10,724 bases of DNA. Source: a bacterium (GTDB lineage: Bacteria; Verrucomicrobiota; Kiritimatiellia; UBA8416). The notes beneath the pieces are model-generated. The model worked only from the letters and a program-made list of their open reading frames with translations, searched no databases and was not told the origin of the DNA. Below, piece after piece: positions 1 to 5,376 of the stretch. The DNA is taken from positions 1 through 10,724 of the forward strand of contig JAIFLS010000169.1 of NCBI GenBank assembly GCA_020048935.1. The letters are read 5' to 3'. Position 1 is the stretch's first letter, and the number at the start of each line of letters is the position of its first letter. The translations under genes were made by a program, and so were the position numbers.

Positions 1-672
1 TACGGTGATCGCATCATCATGGAGAATGTCAGCTTCACCCTGCCGCCGGGCGGCATTGTCGGCGTGATCGGCGGCAACGGTTCCGGCAAGACCACGCTCT
101 TCCGCATGATTACCGGCGAGGAGGCCCCCACGGCGGGCTCGCTGGTGATCGGGGCCAGCGTGGATATCGCCTACGTCAGCCAGTTGCGCGACGACCTCTC
201 GCCGACTCATAACGTATGGGAGGAAATCAGTGGCGGTGTGGAAACGATCGAGGTCGGCGGCAAGCTGATGAACAGCCGGGCCTACTGCTCGCGTTTCAAT
301 TTCCGCGGGGCGGACCAGCAGCAGAAGGTGGGGGTGCTCTCCGGCGGCGAACGCAACCGTGTGCACCTGGCGAAGCTGCTCAAGAGCGGTGGCAACCTGC
401 TGCTGCTGGACGAGCCGTCGAACGATCTGGATATCAACACGCTGCGCTCGCTCGAGGACGGCCTGATTAACTTCGGCGGCTGTGCGGTGGTGATCAGTCA
501 TGACCGCTGGTTCCTGGACCGGATCGCGACGCACATCCTGGCCTTCGAAGGCGATAGCGAGGTCCTCTGGTTCGAGGGCAATTACCAGGCGTTCTGCGAT
601 TGGCGCCGCCGCGAGAAGGGCGATGACTGGCAGCCGCACCGGGTGCGTTACCGGCCTGTGCGTCCGGTGTAG
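1..672 (+). CDS. ettA: EttA-type ABC-F translation factor, C-terminal part (5' truncated by window)
   Basis: This is the second nucleotide-binding domain of an ABC-F protein. The frame is open from base 1 (YGDRIIMENVSF), so the ATG at 19 is internal and the true start lies upstream. The sequence shows Walker A GGNGSGKTT (about 70-96), signature LSGGERNR (about 337-360), Walker B LLLLDEPSND (about 397-426) and the H-switch ISHDRWFLDRIATHIL (about 493-540). There are no membrane segments, as expected for ABC-F. The phrases VWEEISGG, SRAYCSRFNFRG and the basic tail PHRVRYRP match my memory of E. coli EttA closely. EttA binds the ribosomal E site and gates entry into elongation according to the ATP/ADP ratio. 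The first ATPase domain and the P-site tRNA-interaction motif are outside the window. Another ABC-F subfamily is possible but less likely. Confidence 0.93.
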   Translation, partial: YGDRIIMENVSFTLPPGGIVGVIGGNGSGKTTLFRMITGEEAPTAGSLVIGASVDIAYVSQLRDDLSPTHNVWEEISGGVETIEVGGKLMNSRAYCSRFNFRGADQQQKVGVLSGGERNRVHLAKLLKSGGNLLLLDEPSNDLDINTLRSLEDGLINFGGCAVVISHDRWFLDRIATHILAFEGDSEVLWFEGNYQAFCDWRRREKGDDWQPHRVRYRPVRPV

Positions 673-715
673 GGAATATGCGATCGATAAAGCGGGGCGT
701 ATAAGGGGCTCGGTC

Positions 716-736
716 CCACCGGCCTTGTGCCGGTGG
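716..736 (+). terminator. GC-rich hairpin after ettA, possible terminator
   Basis: A perfect 8-bp stem (CCACCGGC at 716-723, GCCGGTGG at 729-736) closes a 5-base loop, 44 bases after the ettA stop codon. No T-run follows, so it is not a canonical intrinsic terminator. It could still end transcription weakly or protect the mRNA 3' end. The position between two unrelated genes supports a 3'-end role. Confidence 0.35.
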
Positions 737-758
737 TGAAGGAAGTTGAGAGGGGAAC

Positions 759-842
759 CGGTGAACGAGAACGGCGACGAGATCGGATTACGAGTAAAGG
801 CATTCAATCGTTCACCGTTCTCGTCGCCGTTCTCGTTAACCG
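759..842. repeat. Long imperfect palindrome, REP-like
   Basis: The left arm at 764-782 (AACGAGAACGGCGACGAGA) is exactly complementary to 819-837 over 19 bases. With one mismatch the pairing extends to 759-782 with 819-842. The 36-base centre holds a second copy of part of the arm: TCGTTCACCG at 808-817 is the complement of CGGTGAACGA at 759-768. Two alternative stems are therefore possible. It lies in the gap between ettA and the beta-CASP gene. The layout resembles dispersed REP-type palindromes, but copy number cannot be judged from one window. It could also act as a transcription barrier. Confidence 0.6.
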
Positions 843-873
843 AAAAGTGTGACAAAAAGACCAAGTTTTAGGT

Positions 874-880
874 AAGGGGA
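874..880 (+). promoter_or_regulatory. Ribosome binding site choosing ATG 889 of the beta-CASP gene
   Basis: AAGGGGA lies 8 bases before the ATG at 889. The same frame also offers TTG at 883, which would sit only 2 bases from this site, and a second ATG at 895. Spacing favours 889. Confidence 0.6.
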
Positions 881-888
881 GTTTGATC

Positions 889-2298
889 ATGGATATGAAA
901 CTGATGTTCCTGGGCGGGGCGGAGAATGTGACGGGATCGAGCCATCTGCTGGAGGCCAACGGGCAGCGGATCCTGGTCGATTGCGGTTTCTACCAGGAGC
1001 GTGCGTTGTTGCACCGCAACTGGGAACCTTTCGCCGTGCCGCCCGCCAGCATCGATGCCGTGGTGCTGACCCATGCCCATCTCGATCATTGCGGCCTGCT
1101 GCCGAAGCTCGTCAAGGAGGGTTTCTCGGGGCCGGTGTACGCTACCGAAGCCTCTGCCGATATCGCCGAAATCGTGATGCGCGATGCCGCCAAGATCCAG
1201 GCTGAGGATGCCGCGTACAAGAAAAGCCGCCATGAGCGCGAGGGGCGGGAAAGCCCGTTCGGCTACGAGCCGCTTTTCACGACGGAGGATGTCGAGCGCG
1301 TGTTGCCTCTCCTGCAGCGTGTGCGTTATGGCAAGGTGCAGAAGATCGGTCCCGGGCTGAATCTGACGCTCAATAACGCGGGGCATATCCTCGGGTCCGC
1401 CTCGGTGTTGCTGGAGGCGATGCGGCACGGCACCTCTAAACGGGTGCTCTTCTCGGGCGATATCGGGCGTCCCGGCACGCCGATCCTGCGCGATTCCGTC
1501 CAGACCGAGGAGGTGGCCGACTACGTGTGTATCGAATCCACCTACGGCGACCGCGTGCACAAGCAGTCCGGCAGCATCTCGGACACCCTGATCCGCGTGG
1601 TGAAAGCGGCGGTCAAGGCAGGCGGCAATATCGTGATTCCCAGCTTTGCCATCGAGCGTACCCAGGAACTGCTGTACCGGCTGGGCGGGTTGCTCGCGAA
1701 GAACCTGATCCCCGAGATCCCGGTCTTTGTGGACAGTCCGATGGCCTTGAAGGTGACCGAGGTGTTCAAGCGTCATCCTGAGCTGTTTGATGCCGCGACC
1801 ATGGATCGGATTGAACGCGGCGAGCATCCATGCGATTTCAAGGGGTTGCGGCTGACGCGGACGGTGGAGGAATCCAAGGCCATCAACAAGCGCAGCGGCA
1901 CATCGATCATCATCGCGGGATCGGGCATGTGTACCGGCGGGCGTATCAAGCACCACCTGGCGAACAACCTCGGGCGGCCCGAGAGCACGATCCTGTTCGT
2001 CGGCTACCAGGCCGAAGGGACGCTGGGACGCCAGCTTCTGGAAGGGGCGCACCGGGTCCGGTTGTTCGGGGAGATGCACGATGTGGTGGCCCGCCTGGAG
2101 AAGGTCAATGGCATGAGCGCGCACGCGGACCGCGACGAGTTGCTCGCTTGGCTGCGGGCATTGAAGACGCCGCCGTCGGAAGTGTTCGTGATCCATGGCG
2201 AGAAAAAGGCGTCCGCGGCGTTTGCCCAGACGGTCCAGCGTGAGCTGGGATGGAAGAGCAGCGTGGCTACCTACCAGCGGGAGGTTGTGCTGGCGTGA
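889..2298 (+). CDS. MBL-fold / beta-CASP RNA-processing enzyme (CPSF73-like, COG1236 type)
   Basis: A 469-residue metallo-beta-lactamase-fold nuclease with an inserted beta-CASP domain. Visible zinc ligands are HAHLDH at residues 62-67, H166 in NAGHILGS and D191 in FSGDIGRPG. E216 in ESTYGDR is the beta-CASP motif A acidic residue. The segments PSFAIERTQELLY and SPMALKVTEVF belong to the beta-CASP cap. SGMCTGGRIKHHL, H412 in MSAHADRDE and H436 in VFVIHGE complete the site. The length fits the bacterial CPSF73-like family, which acts as RNA endonuclease or 5'-3' exonuclease in the cytoplasm. There is no KH domain and no RNase J C-terminal domain. I see no broken motif. It appears to be transcribed alone, 216 bases after ettA and 99 bases before the mlaF-like gene. 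The exact RNA substrate cannot be told from sequence. Confidence 0.93.
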   Translation: MDMKLMFLGGAENVTGSSHLLEANGQRILVDCGFYQERALLHRNWEPFAVPPASIDAVVLTHAHLDHCGLLPKLVKEGFSGPVYATEASADIAEIVMRDAAKIQAEDAAYKKSRHEREGRESPFGYEPLFTTEDVERVLPLLQRVRYGKVQKIGPGLNLTLNNAGHILGSASVLLEAMRHGTSKRVLFSGDIGRPGTPILRDSVQTEEVADYVCIESTYGDRVHKQSGSISDTLIRVVKAAVKAGGNIVIPSFAIERTQELLYRLGGLLAKNLIPEIPVFVDSPMALKVTEVFKRHPELFDAATMDRIERGEHPCDFKGLRLTRTVEESKAINKRSGTSIIIAGSGMCTGGRIKHHLANNLGRPESTILFVGYQAEGTLGRQLLEGAHRVRLFGEMHDVVARLEKVNGMSAHADRDELLAWLRALKTPPSEVFVIHGEKKASAAFAQTVQRELGWKSSVATYQREVVLA

Positions 2299-2397
2299 GC
2301 GGCGGGTGGTTTTTGCGGGCTTGCCGACGGGGTTGAATTCGTGCATAGTGAACAGGATTTGACAGCGACAGTCTGAACGTGTTTTCGGGATCGGGTG

Positions 2398-3204
2398 ATG
2401 AGCGAAACAAGCGATAAGAAGCAAAGCGGTGAGCCAGAGTGCATGCTGCGGTTCGAGAACGTCCGCAAGGCGTTCGGGCCGGCGCAGGTGCTGGACGGGC
2501 TGTCGTTTGATATCCGCCAGGGTGAGATCTTCGTGATCCTCGGTCCTTCGGGAACGGGCAAGAGCGTCACGCTCAAGCACATGGTTCGTCTACTGACGCC
2601 CGATGAAGGCAACATCTATGTTCGTGGCGATTGTGTAAATGCTGCGGCTGGGCATGATCTCGAGCGGATTCGCGAGCGTTTCGGCTATCTTTTCCAAGGC
2701 GGGGCGCTGCTGGCCTGGATGAGCGTGGGGGAGAATATCGCCCTGCCGCTGCGGGAGCGCACCAAGATGACCGAAGCCGAGATCAAGGCGCGTGTGGCCG
2801 AAGTGCTCGAGATGGTCGAGATGGGCGGGGATGGCGATAAACGCCCCTCGGAAATCTCGGGGGGTATGAGGAAACGCGCAGGGCTGGCCAGGGCGATCGT
2901 GACCAGTCCGGAGATCGTCCTCTACGACGAACCGACATCGGGGCTTGACCCTGTAACCTCACGCACGATCGATGCACTGATTGCCCGGTTACGCGACGAG
3001 CTGAACATCACCAGCGTAGTAGTCACGCATGACCTGCACAGCGCGTTGACAATCGCCAGCCGTATTGCCATGCTGCAAGGAGGCAAGATTATCGAGATAT
3101 CAACACCGGAAGCGTTTATCCGATCGGAACATCCCGAGGTAAAGCGTTTCCTGGAGTCGCAGTTCATTACGACAAACGGGGTATGGGAGGACGCGGATAA
3201 ATGA
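2398..3204 (+). CDS. mlaF: MlaF-like ABC transporter ATPase for lipid transport
   Basis: A 268-residue ATP-binding subunit of a Mla/MCE-type phospholipid transporter, acting at the cytoplasmic face of the inner membrane. It shows Walker A GPSGTGKS (49-56), a Q-loop stretch FQGGALLAWMSVGENIALPL, signature SGGMRKRAGLARA (from 154), Walker B IVLYDEP (173-179) followed by TSGLDP, and H-loop H211 in VTHDL. SGGMRKR and FQGGALL(A/F)xxxVxENI are typical of MlaF/Ttg2A rather than of importers of small solutes. A GTG at 2395 directly precedes the chosen ATG. Ribosome-binding sequence is weak for both, so a start at the internal ATG 2443 (MLRFENV) is also possible. The stop codon overlaps the next start (ATGA at 3201-3204), which indicates coupling. 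The partner permease MlaE is not adjacent here. Confidence 0.92.
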   Translation: MSETSDKKQSGEPECMLRFENVRKAFGPAQVLDGLSFDIRQGEIFVILGPSGTGKSVTLKHMVRLLTPDEGNIYVRGDCVNAAAGHDLERIRERFGYLFQGGALLAWMSVGENIALPLRERTKMTEAEIKARVAEVLEMVEMGGDGDKRPSEISGGMRKRAGLARAIVTSPEIVLYDEPTSGLDPVTSRTIDALIARLRDELNITSVVVTHDLHSALTIASRIAMLQGGKIIEISTPEAFIRSEHPEVKRFLESQFITTNGVWEDADK

Positions 3205-4214
3205 AGAAGGATTGGCGCGAACGGGAATTGACCATGGAGGTCATGGTCGGGGCTTTCCTGGTCATGGTATTTCTGGGATTGGGCTACTTCACGATCATCC
3301 TGTCGAAAGAGGCGCTTTTCCGGAAGACATCGGAGATGCAGGTGACGTTTTCGGACGTTATGGGCCTGCGGGTCGGCGACAATGTCGTGGTCCGGGGTAT
3401 GCCGATCGGGAAGGTCAAGACGCTGGAGCTTCAGGAGTCAGGCAAGAATTGCGCAGGTGTTTGCACGACGCTGTCGCTGGACAAGCCGCTGGAGATGCAT
3501 GACGGGTACAGCGTCACGATCGTGACCACATCGATCCTGGGCGGGCGGCAGCTAGAGATCGATACCGGGCCTGGCGAGGCGCCGGTGATTAAACTGGATC
3601 GTTATCGTGGCGAGAAGCCGTATGACCTGATGGGGGATGCTGCCCAGATCGTCAATGCCGCGCGGGTGGAGATCATTGAAGGAAAGGTGTTCGAGAAGGT
3701 ACGGAACGTAGTGGATCAGGTTGACCAGGTCGTGACACGGGTCAATTCCGGGCAGGGCTTGCTTGGCAAGGTGCTGTCCGATGACGAGACTGTCTACCGT
3801 GACGTGCAGGCCAGCGCGGCATCCCTGCGCGAGATCATGCAGCGGTTGCAAAAGGGAGAGGGCTTGCTTGGCAAGGTGCTGTCCGATGACGAGACGATCT
3901 ACCGCGACCTGCAGGCAAGCGCGGCTTCCCTGCGCGACATCATGCAGCGCTTGCAGGCTGGGGAAGGGGCGATTGGCAAGCTGCTTTCGGGGGACTCGAC
4001 AATCTACAACGATCTGGCGGCGACGATTGAATCGGCCCGGCAGGTCGCCGAGCGGTTGAACCGCGGGGAGGGGACGCTGGGACGGCTTCTCACGGATGAT
4101 ACCCTGTATAATGAGCTTGAGTCCACGGTAGGCGAGGTGCGTGCGGCAGTCGATGACTTCCGTGAGACGGCCCCGGTAACGACGTTCTCCAGCATTTTCT
4201 TTGGTGCGTTCTAA
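3201..4214 (+). CDS. mlaD: MlaD-like MCE-domain lipid-transport protein with C-terminal tandem repeats
   Basis: A 337-residue MCE protein anchored in the inner membrane and facing the periplasm. A basic N-terminus (KKDWRERE) is followed by one membrane helix at about residues 12-33 (VMVGAFLVMVFLGLGYFTII). The MCE domain covers roughly residues 40-125: VTFSDVMGLRVGDNVVVRGMPIGKV and TTSILGGRQLEI are typical. From residue 186 to about 323 there are four 35-residue repeats of the form GEGLLGKVLSDDETIYRDL followed by a helical stretch. Such repeats are common in long MCE proteins and predict a helical, possibly coiled-coil barrel extension. In the MlaFEDB complex, MlaD forms a ring through which lipid passes between membranes. 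The start is supported by GGGAGGA at 3185-3191, 9 bases upstream. It overlaps mlaF by 4 bases and shares one base with the next start. Confidence 0.92.
   Translation: MKKDWRERELTMEVMVGAFLVMVFLGLGYFTIILSKEALFRKTSEMQVTFSDVMGLRVGDNVVVRGMPIGKVKTLELQESGKNCAGVCTTLSLDKPLEMHDGYSVTIVTTSILGGRQLEIDTGPGEAPVIKLDRYRGEKPYDLMGDAAQIVNAARVEIIEGKVFEKVRNVVDQVDQVVTRVNSGQGLLGKVLSDDETVYRDVQASAASLREIMQRLQKGEGLLGKVLSDDETIYRDLQASAASLRDIMQRLQAGEGAIGKLLSGDSTIYNDLAATIESARQVAERLNRGEGTLGRLLTDDTLYNELESTVGEVRAAVDDFRETAPVTTFSSIFFGAF
3756..4169 (+). repeat. Four tandem 105-bp coding repeats within the MCE gene
   Basis: The units start at 3756, 3861, 3966 and 4071. The last is shorter and diverged. Units 1 and 2 differ at only 14 of 105 positions by my count, and their first 35 bases are identical, so this duplication is relatively recent. 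Units 3 and 4 keep the protein pattern G-GxLLxxDxTxYxxL but have drifted at the DNA level. Confidence 0.85.
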
Positions 4215-4489
4215 TGATCGAGAAGAAAGCCATCATACGGAATGCGCAGGGGATCCATTGCCGGCCGTCGGCCATGATCATCCGCTTCGTCAACAGCTAC
4301 GAGGGGGACATCCTGGTGCGCACCGGTCGAGGCGAGACCAAGCTGCGCTCGATCCTGGAGTTGATGTCGCTGGAACTGTATCCGGGTTCGGAAGTGAACA
4401 TCCAGGTCAGCGGACCGGACGAGGCCGAATTCTGCCACGACCTGGTCGCCCTCTTCGAGACGCACTTCGATTTCCCTCCGATCGGGTAG
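4214..4489 (+). CDS. HPr-family phosphocarrier protein
   Basis: A 91-residue HPr-like protein, the normal length for the family. The active-site motif is GIHCRPSAMI, with the phosphorylatable histidine at position 15 as in classical HPr, although the usual A/P after HxRP is changed to CRPS. Ser46 in KLRSILELMSL is in place for HPr kinase/phosphorylase regulation. HPr takes phosphate from PEP via enzyme I and passes it to PTS enzymes, or acts as a regulator when Ser46 is phosphorylated. No enzyme I, EII or HprK gene is in the window. The start ATG shares one base with the stop of the MCE gene (TAATG at 4212-4216), so translation is very probably coupled. A regulatory (NPr-like) rather than sugar-uptake role is possible but is only inferred from context. 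Confidence 0.92.
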   Translation: MIEKKAIIRNAQGIHCRPSAMIIRFVNSYEGDILVRTGRGETKLRSILELMSLELYPGSEVNIQVSGPDEAEFCHDLVALFETHFDFPPIG

Positions 4490-4556
4490 ATGCGTATGTA
4501 GGACAGGCACCCCTGCCTGTCCGTTCACGCATAATTCCTGCCGCAAGATGCGTATG
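4490..4556. repeat. Palindromic element bounded by 10-bp direct repeats
   Basis: A perfect 9-bp stem (GGACAGGCA 4501-4509, TGCCTGTCC 4514-4522) closes a CCCC loop. An outer stem pairs ATGCGT (4490-4495) with ACGCAT (4527-4532) across a small internal loop. GATGCGTATG occurs at 4489-4498 and again at 4547-4556. It begins at the HPr stop codon and lacks a following T-run. It may act as a terminator or mRNA-stabilising hairpin, and the direct repeats allow a small mobile palindrome instead. Confidence 0.55.
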
Positions 4557-4746
4557 CCCGGTAGGTTTCTGCCACAAAAAAGCACATAAGTCACAAAATG
4601 GATGTCGTCAGCAGCCGCATCTGATGACAGGGCAAAATGCAGAATGGCGAGATGACCCATAAGCCTGAAGACTTGATGCCCCGGAAAAGCTTGTCAGAGC
4701 CGGTGTGGTGAAGTAGGTTTTACGACATCGCGCGGAGTTTGTGGAC
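4557..4746. other. Spacer between HPr and Uma2 genes, no gene seen
   Basis: I see no convincing coding frame here. An A-rich stretch at about 4572-4601 carries CACAAAAAAG and CACAAAATGG, spaced words that I associate with dispersed intergenic repeats in PVC-type genomes, from memory only. The promoter of the accessory half is expected in this spacer, but no strong -35/-10 pair stands out. Confidence 0.3.
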
Positions 4747-4752
4747 AGGAGG
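4747..4752 (+). promoter_or_regulatory. Ribosome binding site of the Uma2 gene
   Basis: AGGAGG ends 6 bases before ATG 4759 and selects it over the in-frame GTG at 4741, which would lie upstream of the site, and over the out-of-frame ATG at 4754. Confidence 0.75.
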
Positions 4753-4758
4753 CATGAT

Positions 4759-5376
4759 ATGGCGCAGACAGCATTGAAAATGGATGAACGCTACACCTGG
4801 GATGATTACCGGACGTGGCCGGAAGGCGAACGCTGGGAATTGATCGACGGTGTTGCGTATGCGATGGCACCGAGCCCCGTGTCGGAGCATCAGGATATTT
4901 CCAGCGAATTGCATAGCCGTATGCATCCCTTTTTCAAGGGGAAAAAGGGTAAGCTTTTTGCCGCCCCGATGGATGTTCATCTATCGGAAGAAGACATTGT
5001 GCAGCCCGATCTCATGGTTGTTTGTGATCCGTCACAGATACGCCGGCACATTGAAGGACCGCCCGCGCTGGTGGTAGAGATTGCCTCGCCCGGCAGTGCC
5101 CGGCATGACCGGGTCGTGAAAACCGAGCTGTACGCCAGATTCGGGATCAAGGAGTACTGGATCGTGACCCCGTTCCCCAGCATGGTGGAGATTCTCTGGC
5201 TGCAGGGCGAACGCTACGTCTTCTGGAAGGGGTTTAGTCACGAGGATGTGCTGACCAGCCCCGGATTCCCAGACCTGCGGATCGAGCTGGCAGAGGTCTT
5301 TGAATTGGCGCTGCAGCAACACGCCGGCGAGCTGACCCTCGCCAAGGAAGGTCCCGCCCACTACAAGACATGCTGA
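4759..5376 (+). CDS. Uma2-family PDDEXK nuclease (DUF820)
   Basis: A 205-residue protein of the Uma2 family, which has a restriction-endonuclease-like fold. Expected landmarks are present in order: E27 in WELIDG, H44 in SEHQ, D84 in IVQPDLMVV, E107 in ALVVEIASPGS and K121 in RHDRVVKTELYARFGIKEYWIV. D84, E107 and K121 are the likely metal-binding and catalytic residues, so the site looks intact. Family members are numerous in cyanobacteria, Chloroflexi and PVC bacteria, and their substrates are mostly unknown. The start is fixed by a strong AGGAGG. The stop lies inside the longest possible frame of the following helicase, so the two may be cotranscribed. Functional linkage to the helicase is inferred only from position. 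Uma2 genes also occur as isolated scattered copies. Confidence 0.88.
   Translation: MAQTALKMDERYTWDDYRTWPEGERWELIDGVAYAMAPSPVSEHQDISSELHSRMHPFFKGKKGKLFAAPMDVHLSEEDIVQPDLMVVCDPSQIRRHIEGPPALVVEIASPGSARHDRVVKTELYARFGIKEYWIVTPFPSMVEILWLQGERYVFWKGFSHEDVLTSPGFPDLRIELAEVFELALQQHAGELTLAKEGPAHYKTC

Noticed and set aside
19..672. ATG at 19 as the start of a short ABC ATPase gene
   Set aside because: The frame is open upstream to base 1 with conserved EttA sequence (YGDRII), so the gene is cut by the window edge.
2321..2349. TTGCCG / CATAGT with 17-base spacing as a promoter for mlaF
   Set aside because: Each box matches only 4 of 6 consensus bases, which is within chance for this spacer.
868..2580. 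570-residue open frame on the minus strand
   Set aside because: It lies opposite the well-supported beta-CASP gene and the start of mlaF, is rich in H, R, P and Q as expected of an antisense shadow, and shows no recognisable domain.
4201..4662. 153-residue plus-strand frame overlapping the HPr gene
   Set aside because: The HPr frame has His15 and Ser46 motifs and a coupled start; the alternative frame is low-complexity and runs into the palindromic spacer.
4691..4719. TTGTCA / TAGGTT with 17-base spacing as a promoter for the Uma2 gene
   Set aside because: The -35 is good (5 of 6) but the -10 matches only 3 of 6; kept as a note, not as a feature.
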